Positions 44,713 through 54,015 of a DNA stretch of 64,000 nt are shown in pieces. The number at the start of each line of letters is the position of its first letter. Position 1 is the first letter of the stretch. The DNA lies in contig OZ241916.1 in assembly GCA_965203865.1 (NCBI GenBank), forward strand, positions 1,612,001-1,676,000, in the 5' to 3' direction. The DNA comes from G965200765 sp965203865. Lineage in GTDB: Bacteria > Pseudomonadota > Gammaproteobacteria > Arenicellales > JAJDZL01. The notes beneath the pieces are model-generated. The model was not told the origin of the DNA. It did not search any database and was given only the letters and a program-made list of their open reading frames with translations. Both the position numbers and the translations under genes were made by a program.

Positions 44713-45079
44713 TGGTGGAGGTGGCGGGAATTGAACCCGCGTCCGTGAGCCCTCCGCTCGCTGGCCACTACATGCTTAGCCTGCCCTTCAATCTGCAATA
44801 GACATTCTGGACAGGCAAGAAAACCTATTGCGGCCCTCAAAACTACTTTCGTAGAAAATTCGTCTTCGAGTGTATGAGGTATTGCCCCAAGACTAGTCCG
44901 TAAAATTCTGACTCCAGTTCGGGCACTACAGACACTGCCCTCGTGGAGCTTGGCGGTTAAGCCGCCAAGGCAAAGTTGTCGTCGTTGGCAACTATTAGTT
45001 TGCAGCAGGATTAACGAGGTCACTGCACCTCGACATGCTCCAACGGTTTTGCAACCCGCGTCGAAACCGAGTCACCCCC
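44713..45079 (-). ncRNA. ssrA: Transfer-messenger RNA (tmRNA)
   Basis: ~367-nt tmRNA. On the minus strand it starts GGGGGTGACTCGGTTTCGAC and ends GGTTCAATTCCCGCCACC followed by TCCACCA, the tRNA-like halves. The tag reading frame at 44957-44989 codes for ANDDNFALAA followed by TAA, and the stop sits at the foot of a hairpin (TTGGCGGCTTAACCGCCAA). It works with SmpB, encoded upstream on the same strand, to rescue stalled ribosomes and mark their products for proteolysis. Tag and structure are of gammaproteobacterial type. Confidence 0.97.
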
Positions 45080-45121
45080 ATAATGGCTTTTTCTGCAATA
45101 TCAAATACCGCATTAGTATCA

Positions 45122-45150
45122 ATTATAGATGCCAAGCTTTAAGAAATCAA
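45122..45150 (-). promoter_or_regulatory. Promoter of ssrA
   Basis: On the minus strand TTGATT (45145-45150), a 17-base spacer and TATAAT (45122-45127). It would start transcription ~35-40 bases before the mature 5' end, which is normally made by RNase P. Confidence 0.6.
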
Positions 45151-45298
45151 CACAAAATGAAAACTCAAGCACCAGTAAATCTGTAGAACTTGACTAGTAA
45201 TTGTTAGTAATTATGCGGAATCATTTTGTAAAGGAAATACAAAGGTATGAAATTTCTTGACCAAAATTCTATTTCAAATTGCATATCATTCTTCAGAG

Positions 45299-45778
45299 TC
45301 ATCTATTAAATCTCGCGTGCTCTCTTTGCTGCTCACGCTCAATGTCGCGTGTTCTGATTGCTGAACGCTTGTCATATTGCTTCTTTCCTTTTCCAAGTGC
45401 AAATAACAACTTTACTCTGCCATTGCTCCAGTACATCTGCATGGGCACCATCGTGTATCCTCTTCGTTCTACAGCACCGATAAGGCGATTAATCTCAATT
45501 CGATTCAGTAGAAGTTTTCGAGTTCGGGTCGGTTGCGCACTAATGTGGGTTGAAGTGCTGGCCATGGGGGATACATGAGCCCCAATCAAGAACAATTCCC
45601 CTTCCTTGGAAATGATATAACTTTCTTTCAAATTGACTCTGCCCTGTCGAATGCTTTTAACTTCCCAGCCCTCCAAAACCATTCCGGCTTCATACTTGTC
45701 TTCCAGAATGTAGTCGTAGGAGGCTTTCCTGTTTGTTGCAATCACCCTGCTCGAATCGTTGTTTTTCTTTTTTGCCAT
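45299..45778 (-). CDS. smpB: SsrA-binding protein SmpB
   Basis: The 159-residue beta-barrel RNA-binding protein delivers tmRNA to stalled ribosomes. Landmarks are ATNRKASYDYILEDKYEAGMVLEGWEVKSIRQG and, at the C-terminus, KGKKQYDKRSAIRTRDIERE, the basic tail that probes the empty mRNA channel. It lies upstream of ssrA on the same strand, 219 bases away, with ssrA having its own promoter. Confidence 0.97.
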   Translation of the reverse strand: MAKKKNNDSSRVIATNRKASYDYILEDKYEAGMVLEGWEVKSIRQGRVNLKESYIISKEGELFLIGAHVSPMASTSTHISAQPTRTRKLLLNRIEINRLIGAVERRGYTMVPMQMYWSNGRVKLLFALGKGKKQYDKRSAIRTRDIEREQQREHARFNR

Positions 45779-45816
45779 ATTACTGTTGCAAATTCAATAT
45801 GATTCGTTCCTTGTAC

Positions 45817-46812
45817 CTACCTTGAACGGCTTCTCCGTCTTGCTTTTTTCGGGGTTGAATCGAAAACCTCCCCCAATCTAATTTCGATTTGCTCAAATGT
45901 AGGATGCTCTTTCGGTGAATATCCTGTCAATGCTTCGCTCATTCGGTGCACATGCTCTGCTTTTGTGCCACAGCACCCCCCGATAAGCGTTGCACCTGCA
46001 TCCCGAGCAATCTGCGAGTATGTAAACATTTGCTCCGGGGAGGCACTATATACGATTTTTTCACCTTCCCATTCTGGTACGCCACAGTTCGCTTTGGCAG
46101 CAATTGGAATTCTTCCATTTGAAGACTCTGCCATTTCCAGTACTGCTGCAACTGTCTGTGCAGGACCAACACCGCAATTCGATCCCACTGCCGATGGTTG
46201 TTTTTTCATTCCCAAGCATATTTGGATAAATTCCTTTGGGCTAATGCCCATCATTGTTCTGCCTTTTGTATCAAAACTGGCAGTACAGCCAAACTCCAAA
46301 CCAGTTTGGCTTGCACCCTCCACCGCGGCAAGAATCTCTTCTTTCGACGACATCGTTTCAATCCACAAGACATCCGCACCCCCCCTCTCAAGCGCCAAGG
46401 CCTGTTCTGTAAATGCCTTTACAGCATCATCTACACTAAGTTCACCCAAAGGTTCAAGCAGTTCTCCCAATGGTCCGATAGAGCCAGCTATCAACACGTC
46501 CTTGCCGGACCGCTGAACTGCTTCTCTTGCAATTGCGGTTGCTTTTTCATTCAATTCACTGACCCGATGCTCATTCTTGTGGAGTTTTAATCGCATGGCA
46601 TTCCCGCCAAAACTGTTGGTCAGCACCATGTCAGACCCTGCCTTGCAAAAACTCAAAACCAGATTCAGTACACGCTCAGGAAATTCATCGTTCCAAAGTT
46701 CCGGGGCATCGCCTGAAACCAGTCCCATATCAAACATGTTCGTCCCTATGGCACCATCCATGACTATACAGCCCTTTTGGCTAATCTTCTGTGCAATTTT
46801 ACTTTCAGACAT
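45817..46812 (-). CDS. Homocysteine S-methyltransferase (betaine-type)
   Basis: The 331-residue zinc enzyme of the homocysteine-binding methyltransferase family has a (beta/alpha)8 barrel. The cysteine ligands are in GSNCGVG (~210) and GGCCGT (~285). The N-terminal MDGAIGTNMFDMGL and NSFGGNAMRL are typical of betaine- or MetH-module-like proteins. The methyl donor (betaine, S-methylmethionine or a sulfonium compound) cannot be read from sequence. The C-terminal tail KKARRRSRSR is very basic and unusual. It shares the strand with smpB, 38 bases upstream, and sits inside what is elsewhere a compact smpB-ratA divergon. Confidence 0.87.
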   Translation of the reverse strand: MSESKIAQKISQKGCIVMDGAIGTNMFDMGLVSGDAPELWNDEFPERVLNLVLSFCKAGSDMVLTNSFGGNAMRLKLHKNEHRVSELNEKATAIAREAVQRSGKDVLIAGSIGPLGELLEPLGELSVDDAVKAFTEQALALERGGADVLWIETMSSKEEILAAVEGASQTGLEFGCTASFDTKGRTMMGISPKEFIQICLGMKKQPSAVGSNCGVGPAQTVAAVLEMAESSNGRIPIAAKANCGVPEWEGEKIVYSASPEQMFTYSQIARDAGATLIGGCCGTKAEHVHRMSEALTGYSPKEHPTFEQIEIRLGEVFDSTPKKARRRSRSR

Positions 46813-46944
46813 TTATAGTTTCCTTTGTTGAGACTCCAATATTAAACTACATTTACCGGCCATCCTTGCGCACTGCTTGAATTCAATGCTGACTGGTATA
46901 ATTTTGTTTTCAAGATATTTACAAAACTGGTTGTTTACTCATCA

Positions 46945-47367
46945 ATGTTACAGCAGCTCCATCTCAGGCAAATCTGTCGAACACTGGCGGTCATCACATT
47001 TTTTTTGACCTTTTCAGCATCATCTGTATCAAACTCAGCAGAATTGCTGTTGTTTGAAGATGAATACTGTCCTTGGTGCCAATTGTGGGACAAGGAGATT
47101 GGCGGAATCTACGATTTGACCCCTGAATCCTGCCAGGCAGGACTTCGACGAATTGATATAAATGAGGCAGTACCAGAAAATATCCATTTAAGTGAATCCA
47201 TTATTTATACACCCACTTTCGTTCTTGTACATGAAAAAATTGAACGAGGAAGAATCGTGGGCTATCCAGGAGAAGATTTTTTCTGGGGAATGCTGAACGA
47301 GTTGATTGCAACAGAAATTCCGGGCGAGATTCGCGATCTCAATTCAAGCAACTGCAAAATTTCCTAG
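46945..47367 (+). CDS. SoxS-like periplasmic thioredoxin
   Basis: The 140-residue thioredoxin-fold protein has an N-terminal signal sequence (hydrophobic to ~residue 30). The active site is EYCPWCQLWDKEIG, then RRIDINEAVP, the cis-Pro region TPTFVLV and GRIVGYPGEDFFWGML. This combination matches SoxS, the thioredoxin that reactivates the sulfur-carrier SoxYZ in thiosulfate oxidisers. No sox genes are in the window, so the role is inferred from family only. It starts the plus-strand run continuing with ratA and rnfH. Confidence 0.75.
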   Translation: MLQQLHLRQICRTLAVITFFLTFSASSVSNSAELLLFEDEYCPWCQLWDKEIGGIYDLTPESCQAGLRRIDINEAVPENIHLSESIIYTPTFVLVHEKIERGRIVGYPGEDFFWGMLNELIATEIPGEIRDLNSSNCKIS

Positions 47368-47394
47368 CTTGTTCTGGCTTAATTTCACCAATCC

Positions 47395-47847
47395 ATGCCG
47401 CAAATTTCAAAATCCATTCTCGTTCCCTACTCGGCTCAGCAGATGTACTCACTGGTAACTGATGTGCCCTCGTATACGACGTATCTTCCATGGTGCTCCA
47501 AAGCCTATGTCAATGCACAGCACGATGATGGATATACCGCCACAATCGAGTTCAACCTGAAAGGCATCAAAAAGTCATTCACCACTCGCAATACGACTCG
47601 TCCATATCAGGAAATTGAGATGAAACTGGTGTCGGGACCCTTTCAGTCTTTACATGGATACTGGAAATTTACCGATCTGGGTGAAAATTCCTGCAAAGTG
47701 GAGTTTGAATTGAATTATCAGTTTTCATCAAGAATACTCGAGTCGACTGTTGGGCCCGTTTTCAAGAAAATTTCCAGCTCAATGGTAGAAGCATTTCACT
47801 CGCAAGCTGTAAAGCAATTCGGAACGCCGAAAAATGATTCAGATTGA
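47395..47847 (+). CDS. ratA: RatA/START-like (SRPBCC) protein
   Basis: The 150-residue protein of the RatA/Coq10 family begins MPQISKSILVPYSAQQMYSLVTDVPSYTTYLPWC. E. coli RatA binds 50S subunits when overproduced; the family is also linked to ubiquinone (Coq10). It overlaps rnfH by 14 bases and lies near smpB, the conserved gammaproteobacterial arrangement, which supports the call. Confidence 0.92.
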   Translation: MPQISKSILVPYSAQQMYSLVTDVPSYTTYLPWCSKAYVNAQHDDGYTATIEFNLKGIKKSFTTRNTTRPYQEIEMKLVSGPFQSLHGYWKFTDLGENSCKVEFELNYQFSSRILESTVGPVFKKISSSMVEAFHSQAVKQFGTPKNDSD

Positions 47848-48118
47848 AGTTGTTTTTGCATCTGAACACAAGCAGAAAATTGTTGAATTGAATGTTCCAG
47901 AAAACACTACTGCATCAGAAGCAATCCAGTTGTCGGGAATTCAGGATGAGTTTCATGATTTCGACTTCAGCACAGCTACAATCGGCATCTACGGAACGGT
48001 CGTACCGAGAAACTATTTGCTAGCCAACAACGACAGGGTTGAGATATATCGCCCCCTCAAGCAGTCACCGACTGAAGCCCGTCGCAAACGTGCAGCTGCG
48101 ACATCCCGAAAGAAATGA
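47834..48118 (+). CDS. rnfH: RnfH family ubiquitin-like protein
   Basis: The 94-residue beta-grasp protein begins MIQIEVVFASEHKQKIVELNVPE and has the typical IGIYGTVVPRNYLLANNDRVEIYRPL block. It starts inside the 3' end of ratA, so it is translated as a coupled pair; function unsettled (also called RatB). The stop is immediately adjacent to the stop of the convergent acyl-CoA synthetase gene. Confidence 0.92.
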   Translation: MIQIEVVFASEHKQKIVELNVPENTTASEAIQLSGIQDEFHDFDFSTATIGIYGTVVPRNYLLANNDRVEIYRPLKQSPTEARRKRAAATSRKK

Positions 48119-49759
48119 TCAAGACTTGGCTTCCCTTGCACGAAGCTCGGTTCTTCTCACCTTTCCGGTTGTAGTCAACGGCAGTTCATCAATGTATTCA
48201 ATGTATCTCGGATACTCGTATGCTGCAAGTTGCTCCCTTACGGAGTTCTGAATGTCCTGTGTTAATTGCTCGTCTTTCTGATATCCCTCTTTCAGAACAA
48301 TAAACGCTTTCACCACCTCGCCTCGTATCTCGTCCGGCACACCGACCACCGCAACCTGAGCAATAGAATGGTGCTTTAGCAGGCAATCCTCGATTTCACC
48401 GGGCCCGATACGATATCCAGCACTGGAAATCACATCGTCCTTTCTTCCAACAAACCAAAGGTATCCATTTTCGTCCTTGTATCCAGTATCTCCTGTTCCC
48501 CACCACTTCCCTATAAACTTGTCCTGGGTCGCTTCTGCATTGTTCCAATACCCTAAAACCATAACCGGATCATCTCGGTCCGCTGCCAACTCTCCAATCT
48601 CTCCTACGTCAAGCACATTGCCATCTTCATCAACGGGTTCGACTGTATGGCCCGGATATGGCTTTCCAATAGAACCGGGTTCTACCGGCATGATTGCCGC
48701 ACAGTTTCCAACAATATAGTTGAATTCTGTCTGCGCCCACATTTCGTTCATTTCAATTCCAAACGCTTCTTGGCCCCAATGGTACAATTCCGAACCCAAT
48801 GATTCTCCCGCCGACATGATGGTCCGAATATTGATATTGTATTGTTCGTTCAAGTTTGGCACTTGTCGTAGCATCTTCAAAGCAGTCGGAGGAATAAAGG
48901 CATTCCGTACCTGATATTTTTGCATAAGGTAGCAAGCTTTCTCCGGGTCGAATTTACCGCCTTCATAGCCTAAAGTCGGAACACCGTAGTAAAGGGATGG
49001 AATCAACGCATCCAGTAGTCCTCCTGTCCATGCCCAATCCGCAGGTGTCCAAAATAAATCATTCTCTTGCGGAAAAAAGTTGTGCGAAAGCTCGAATCCG
49101 GGCAAGTTGCCAATCAAGCATCGATGCGCCGCCAAAGCACCTTTCGGCGGTCCTGTAGTACCCGATGTGTAAACCAGATACGATGGGTCTTCAGCCAAGG
49201 TATCTACAATTGCAAACTGGCTACTCGCTTTTTCAAGATCTTGCCAAAATCCGGAACTGCTGTCGCAGTTAATGATTTTCCCCAAATTCGGCAGTTCATC
49301 CTTAAGCGAGTCAATTAGCTCAACATGGGCAGCATCCGTAACAACGATTTTCGTACCGCTATCACCTAGCCGATACTTGATTGCATCCGATCCAAACAGA
49401 ATCGATAACGGCAGTGCAACTGCACCGAGTTTGTAGACTGCCATGTGCGTAATTACAGTTTCCGGTCGCTGGGGGAGCACAATTCCAACACGATCACCCT
49501 TCTCCACACCATAGTGGCGCAACATGTTTGCACACTTGTCCGACAATCGTTTCAGGTCAGAAAAAGTAAACTTGCTTTCCTTGCCCGCTTCGTTTTCGCA
49601 GTAGATTGCAATTTTATTTCCGATAGCAGGTACATGCCGGTCGCACGCAGCATATGCCATATTGAAATACTTTGGAACATCCCACTGGAATTCTTTGCGA
49701 ATCGAATCCCAGTCGCTCCATTCTTTCCCAATCAATGCAAGCTTGCTTGTAGTCATCAT
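48119..49759 (-). CDS. AMP-forming acyl-CoA synthetase
   Basis: Adenylate-forming ligase of ~546 residues, medium-chain/acetyl-CoA synthetase-like. The phosphate-binding loop is YTSGTTGPPKG, followed by TPADWAWTGG, the adenine site MWAQTEFNY, GTGDTGYKDENGYLWFVGR and the acyl-lysine motif PLTTTGKVRRTELR. The ATG at 49759 overlaps the upstream alcohol dehydrogenase stop (TAATG); an ATG directly after it is equally possible. The short frame further upstream lies in the neighbouring gene. With the dehydrogenase it may oxidise and activate a short hydroxy acid. Confidence 0.9.
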   Translation of the reverse strand: MMTTSKLALIGKEWSDWDSIRKEFQWDVPKYFNMAYAACDRHVPAIGNKIAIYCENEAGKESKFTFSDLKRLSDKCANMLRHYGVEKGDRVGIVLPQRPETVITHMAVYKLGAVALPLSILFGSDAIKYRLGDSGTKIVVTDAAHVELIDSLKDELPNLGKIINCDSSSGFWQDLEKASSQFAIVDTLAEDPSYLVYTSGTTGPPKGALAAHRCLIGNLPGFELSHNFFPQENDLFWTPADWAWTGGLLDALIPSLYYGVPTLGYEGGKFDPEKACYLMQKYQVRNAFIPPTALKMLRQVPNLNEQYNINIRTIMSAGESLGSELYHWGQEAFGIEMNEMWAQTEFNYIVGNCAAIMPVEPGSIGKPYPGHTVEPVDEDGNVLDVGEIGELAADRDDPVMVLGYWNNAEATQDKFIGKWWGTGDTGYKDENGYLWFVGRKDDVISSAGYRIGPGEIEDCLLKHHSIAQVAVVGVPDEIRGEVVKAFIVLKEGYQKDEQLTQDIQNSVREQLAAYEYPRYIEYIDELPLTTTGKVRRTELRAREAKS

Positions 49760-51069
49760 TACCAGTACTGAATAGCGTTTGTATAAATCAACTCCAATGA
49801 TTCCTGAGTAATCTCGCAAGGCGCATTGTGAATCAGTCGCTTTTGCATAAATGCACCTTCTGCAAGATCTTTTATATCATTTGCTCCATATCCAACACCG
49901 GAAATGCCGTTCGGCATTTTTGTAGCCTTCATCATCTCTTGCAAATGCACAGATAGTGCGTCGCCAGCGTCATCCGGACCGACATCCCGGATATTCGCTC
50001 CAAGCAATTCTGCTCCTTCAATATGCCTCTCCGAACTTCCAGCATAGGTGAATTGAAAAGCGGATGGTGCGCCGACAATTACCGATATACCATGTGGTAC
50101 GAGCGCAGCCCACTTCGGATACCCCACCGGACAATAATCCCTTACAAGCCCTGCAATAGAATAAGACATTGCATGCGGCAGATGTACGCCGCTATTGCCA
50201 AATGCCACACCTGCCATCGTTGCCGCCAGCATCATTCCGCGCCTTGCTTCTGTATCTTTCGAATCCAGCGTTGCCCGAACCAGATACTCGCCGGTCAATC
50301 GCAATGCCTCCCTGCAACCAATGTCGCTATACGGGTTTGCTCCCTGGCTTAATGGTCTTTTGTCAGGACTGGAAGGATAATCTCGAAATGTAAAGGGATT
50401 CGCCGTGTAACTCTCCAAGGCATGACTGAGAACGTCAAATCCACTGGAGGCTACAACATTTGCAGGTAGTGTAGCAGTTGTAGAAGGATCAATTACTGCT
50501 CTGGTTGGCTTGAGCTTGGGCGATGCGATTCCGGTTTTGACTTTCAATTCAAGAAAATCAAACACAGCAATACCAGTGCACTCACTTCCTGTTCCAGAAG
50601 TTGTCGGACATGCAATGTGGGGCTTCAAATCACCGGGTACAGGAATGCCGCCGCCAACAGGTGCATTTACATAGTCCAGAAAATCCGCCGGGTAGGTACT
50701 GTAGAGATTTGCCACTTTGCAGGTGTCAATGACTGAACCACCGCCAATTGAGATAAAGCCATCAAATTTCCCTTCCATCGCAAACTGAGTTGCTTCTTTA
50801 AACGACCGGTCTGTAGGTTCTATACGAACCTTGTCGTAGATATCAAAGGAAATCCCAAATTTTCGCAAGTTGTCAATAGCGTTGCTTACAGGCTCGAGAT
50901 TTTTCACCCGTGAATCAGTGAACAAACCTACTCGCTTTACGCCCAACTCGCGAGTATCGTATGGAAGCTCTTTCAGGGCACCAAAACCAAATTTTATCGG
51001 GTTGAAATCTACCGTAAAGACAGATTCCTTTCCTTCTTCCAATAACAAATAGTGATGACAGCAACTCAT
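49759..51069 (-). CDS. Iron-containing alcohol dehydrogenase (HOT/ADHFE1-like)
   Basis: The 436-residue group III dehydrogenase is most like hydroxyacid-oxoacid transhydrogenase (ADHFE1), which oxidises 4-hydroxybutyrate with 2-oxoglutarate as acceptor. The cofactor region is DGFISIGGGSVIDTCK and PTTSGTGSECT. The metal ligands are Asp and His in FDVLSHALE, His in HLPHAMS and His in ALVPHGIS. It starts MSCCHHYLLLEEG, 3 bases after metY's stop, and is coupled to the downstream acyl-CoA synthetase. Confidence 0.88.
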   Translation of the reverse strand: MSCCHHYLLLEEGKESVFTVDFNPIKFGFGALKELPYDTRELGVKRVGLFTDSRVKNLEPVSNAIDNLRKFGISFDIYDKVRIEPTDRSFKEATQFAMEGKFDGFISIGGGSVIDTCKVANLYSTYPADFLDYVNAPVGGGIPVPGDLKPHIACPTTSGTGSECTGIAVFDFLELKVKTGIASPKLKPTRAVIDPSTTATLPANVVASSGFDVLSHALESYTANPFTFRDYPSSPDKRPLSQGANPYSDIGCREALRLTGEYLVRATLDSKDTEARRGMMLAATMAGVAFGNSGVHLPHAMSYSIAGLVRDYCPVGYPKWAALVPHGISVIVGAPSAFQFTYAGSSERHIEGAELLGANIRDVGPDDAGDALSVHLQEMMKATKMPNGISGVGYGANDIKDLAEGAFMQKRLIHNAPCEITQESLELIYTNAIQYW

Positions 51070-51072
51070 GTG

Positions 51073-52344
51073 CTACAAAGCCTGGTCAAGGTCCCAAAGT
51101 ATATCATCCAAAGTCTCTAGCCCTACCGATATTCTAACCATATTCGGCAGCACTCCCGCAGCAGTCTGTGCTTCTTCACCCATCTGCCGATGCGTAGTCG
51201 AAGCAGGATGAACTACAAGTGTTTTTGCATCTCCTACATTTGCCAGATGGCTCATAAAATTCACCGATTCAATAAATTTCACGCAAGCATCACTTCCGCC
51301 CCGAATACCAAAACTCAAAATACCCCCTGCCCCATTTGGAAGATACCGTCTACCCAAATCATAGTATTCATTTGATTTCAGTCCAGGATAGTTGACCCAC
51401 TCCACTGCTGAATGATCATTCAGAAATTCTGCAACCGCAAGCGCATTCGAGCAATGCCTGTCCATTCTGACATGTAACGTTTCCAGCCCCTGCAGGAACA
51501 AAAATGAGTTGAATGGGCTAAGTGATGGACCAAGTGTTCGCAGAATCTCGCACCGGGCTTTCATCGTATACCCGAAATCTCCGAATGTTTCATAAAAACG
51601 AATCCCGTGATACCCCTCTGAAGGTTCGGTCATCGTTGGAAACTTGCCATTGTTCCAAGCAAAATTGCCCGATTCTACCAGGACACCGCCGATTGAAGTT
51701 CCGTGCCCGCAGATAAACTTGGTGGCAGAATGAACCGTAATGCTCGCACCATGCTCAAACGGTCGACACAAATAAGGAGTGGCGAAAGTATTGTCAATAA
51801 TTAGCGGAACTCCTGCATCCTGAGCAATTTCACTTACTTTTTCAATGTCCAGTACGTTGCCCGACGGATTTCCAATTGTTTCTGCAAAGATGCACTTCGT
51901 ATTCGAAGACAATGCCTTGCGAAAATTTTCCGGGTCATTTGGGTCTACAAGTTTCGCTTTGATACCCATTTTTTTGAAGTTGAACGAAAACTGAGTATGC
52001 GTGCCGCCATAGAGGGTATTGGCAGAAACAATTTCGTCTCCCGCTTCCAGAATCGTCAATATTGCCACCATCTGTGCGGCCATGCCCGACGATGTGGCAA
52101 CAGCCGCTCGCCCGCCTTCCAATGCCGCCATTCTCTGCTCGAAAACAGCATTGGTTGGATTCATCAAACGCGTATAAACATTCCCGAATGTCTGCAAATT
52201 GAACAGGCTTGCCGCATGGTCCGCATCATCAAAAACATACGCCGCTGTCTGGTAGATTGGAGTTGCCCGAGAACCAGTTGTCGGATCCGGCAACTGCCCC
52301 GCATGCAGGCAAAGCGTTTCAATTCCATATTCTCGGTCAGCCAT
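51073..52344 (-). CDS. metY: O-acetylhomoserine sulfhydrylase MetY
   Basis: The 423-residue PLP enzyme incorporates sulfide into O-acetylhomoserine. The start is set at ATG 52344 (MADREYGIETLCLHAG), since the family begins here; the frame runs further into the upstream gene. Landmarks are GRAAVATSSGMAAQMVAI, FAETIGNPSGNVLDIE, the PLP lysine in HSATKFICGHG and the C-terminal VHPASTTHRQM. It follows a CoA-binding protein gene, a frequent partner of metY in bacteria. Confidence 0.93.
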   Translation of the reverse strand: MADREYGIETLCLHAGQLPDPTTGSRATPIYQTAAYVFDDADHAASLFNLQTFGNVYTRLMNPTNAVFEQRMAALEGGRAAVATSSGMAAQMVAILTILEAGDEIVSANTLYGGTHTQFSFNFKKMGIKAKLVDPNDPENFRKALSSNTKCIFAETIGNPSGNVLDIEKVSEIAQDAGVPLIIDNTFATPYLCRPFEHGASITVHSATKFICGHGTSIGGVLVESGNFAWNNGKFPTMTEPSEGYHGIRFYETFGDFGYTMKARCEILRTLGPSLSPFNSFLFLQGLETLHVRMDRHCSNALAVAEFLNDHSAVEWVNYPGLKSNEYYDLGRRYLPNGAGGILSFGIRGGSDACVKFIESVNFMSHLANVGDAKTLVVHPASTTHRQMGEEAQTAAGVLPNMVRISVGLETLDDILWDLDQAL

Positions 52345-52357
52345 TGAATTTCTGCAC

Positions 52358-52840
52358 TTACGGCAGCCACTGAGGTCTTGCAGACGAAATAACCTTGGTA
52401 TCCACACCAATAAAACTCAGCCCGCCGAATAACCTTGCGTGTTCAATCTTCATGCACTTATCCATTACAACATCCAGCCCTGCTTCATAAGCCTTCTTCG
52501 CTGATTCTTCATGAACAATTCCCAACTGCATCCAAAGAACATTTGCTTCCACTGATATTGCAGATTCAGCAAGCGGCGCCACCGCTTCCGGTTTTTGAAA
52601 TATATCCACTACATCAATTTTTTCGGGAACATCTTCCAAGGCTGGGTAGCATTTCTGCCCCAGTATTTCTGAATAATTAGGATTCACAGGAATAATTCTG
52701 TATCCATGCTCAAGCAGGTATTTGGCAGCAAAGAAACTGGGACGATACCAATTCTTCGAAAGTCCGACTACTGCAATAGTGTTGTTCTCCTTGAGTATTC
52801 GCCTCAGCGATTGAATGTCGTTAACTGCAACCTTGCTCAT
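52358..52840 (-). CDS. CoA-binding domain protein (YccU-like)
   Basis: The ~160-residue Rossmann-fold CoA-binding protein has TIAVVGLSKNWYRPSFFAAKYLLEHGYRIIPVNP near the N-terminus and VVMDKCMKIEH near the C-terminus. The ATG at 52840 (MSKVAVNDIQSL) is preferred over an upstream GTG that would overlap the DUF1285 gene. Function unproven; the link with metY, 13 bases downstream, recurs in other genomes and suggests sulfur amino-acid metabolism. Confidence 0.85.
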   Translation of the reverse strand: MSKVAVNDIQSLRRILKENNTIAVVGLSKNWYRPSFFAAKYLLEHGYRIIPVNPNYSEILGQKCYPALEDVPEKIDVVDIFQKPEAVAPLAESAISVEANVLWMQLGIVHEESAKKAYEAGLDVVMDKCMKIEHARLFGGLSFIGVDTKVISSARPQWLP

Positions 52841-52871
52841 TACGCAATTTCTTCCATGCAAAATGGGAAAT

Positions 52872-53432
52872 TCATTTGAACTGCCCCAAAACAAAAAACT
52901 CGCCTGCACTCCACACGCCTAAATCTGTGTGCCCGTTCATTTTTCGCTCTTCCCCAATTTCAACGAGCTGGTAATAGACATTTCGTGCAATCAACGCATT
53001 GAGTCCATTGCGAATTTCAATGAAAGGCGCAGGTTCGCCTGTGTCGGAATTTTCTACCCAAATCCTGTTTTTACTACTGGCCAATACAATATCGTCGGTC
53101 TTGGTCCGAAAGTGCAATTCCTGATTCTTGCCCTCACCCGAGTTTTCCAATTGTACTGCAACAAATGGCGCAATCTCGACCTGAATTCGCAACTTTTCAA
53201 CCGGAGTTACCAAATAATACTCGCCGTCTTCATCCTTTCTCAGAACAGTTGAAAAAAGCTTTACCAATCGCTGCCGTCCTATCGGAGAGCCCATATAGAA
53301 CCAAGTACCATCTTTGGCAATCCGTATGTCAATATCCCCGCACAGTTCCGGATTCCATTCATGAACAGGCGGCAACCCTTTTCGGGATATTTGCTCTACA
53401 AGGCTCGTTGGAGCAGATTTAGCAGTATTCAT
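52872..53432 (-). CDS. DUF1285 protein
   Basis: The 186-residue protein matches the DUF1285 pattern: PPVHEWNPELCGDIDIRIAKDGTWFYMGSPIGRQRLVKLFS and YYLVTPVEKLRIQVEIAPFVAV. Role unknown. Its ATG overlaps the stop of the upstream thioesterase gene by four bases, and a 31-base gap separates it from the CoA-binding protein gene. Confidence 0.85.
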   Translation of the reverse strand: MNTAKSAPTSLVEQISRKGLPPVHEWNPELCGDIDIRIAKDGTWFYMGSPIGRQRLVKLFSTVLRKDEDGEYYLVTPVEKLRIQVEIAPFVAVQLENSGEGKNQELHFRTKTDDIVLASSKNRIWVENSDTGEPAPFIEIRNGLNALIARNVYYQLVEIGEERKMNGHTDLGVWSAGEFFVLGQFK

Positions 53433-53842
53433 TTTTCTGGCGGCACCGCCCTCGGTTTGCCCTCTTCATCAATCGCTACAAATGTAAACAAACCGTCAGT
53501 TACTCGCTCTACTTTACCAGATGCTCTTCGTTTGACCCAAGTTTCGACGCGCACCGCAAGTGATGTAGTTCCTATCCTTTCGGTAGAGCAGTAGCATGCT
53601 ATGACATCGCCTATGTAAACCGGCAAATGAAAACTCATCGCATCCACCGCAACAGTAACAATTCTTCCCTTGGCAACTTCGTAGGCATAAATTCCACCGG
53701 CAATGTCCATTTGCGCCATTACCCAGCCACCAAATATGTCCCCGTTCGGATTCGCATTTGCAGGCATCGCAACAGTTCGAAGCGAAGCAGAATGCTGAGG
53801 TATTTTCGAACAGTTGTTTGGGGTACTTGATTTACGAGGCAC
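53429..53842 (-). CDS. yciA: YciA-like acyl-CoA thioesterase
   Basis: The 137-residue hotdog-fold thioesterase hydrolyses acyl-CoAs. The core is MPANANPNGDIFGGWVMAQMDIAGG, followed by VTVAVDAMSFHLPVYIGDVI and WVKRR. The start is set at GTG 53842: CTGGAG lies 6 bases upstream and the protein then has the ~132-residue length of YciA. A longer frame from an ATG at 53920 adds a polar leader with no similarity. First gene of the minus-strand run to 48119. Confidence 0.87.
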   Translation of the reverse strand: MPRKSSTPNNCSKIPQHSASLRTVAMPANANPNGDIFGGWVMAQMDIAGGIYAYEVAKGRIVTVAVDAMSFHLPVYIGDVIACYCSTERIGTTSLAVRVETWVKRRASGKVERVTDGLFTFVAIDEEGKPRAVPPEK

Positions 53843-54015
53843 GGTAAACTCCAGTTTATCTGAGTGCTTATATTGCTGTCTTATTTGACTCTTGAACTTC
53901 AGGATAATCCAATCAGACAATAGACTGCGTCGCTTATCCTTTCAATTTGCCAATTGCATAAGTCAAGAAATCAGAATTGTACTATCGGGATAAGAAATAG
54001 TGACTCAATGGATTG

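Noticed and set aside
53429..53920. Longer thioesterase start at 53920
   Set aside because: The extra 26 residues have no similarity, while the GTG at 53842 has a GGAG site and gives the family length.
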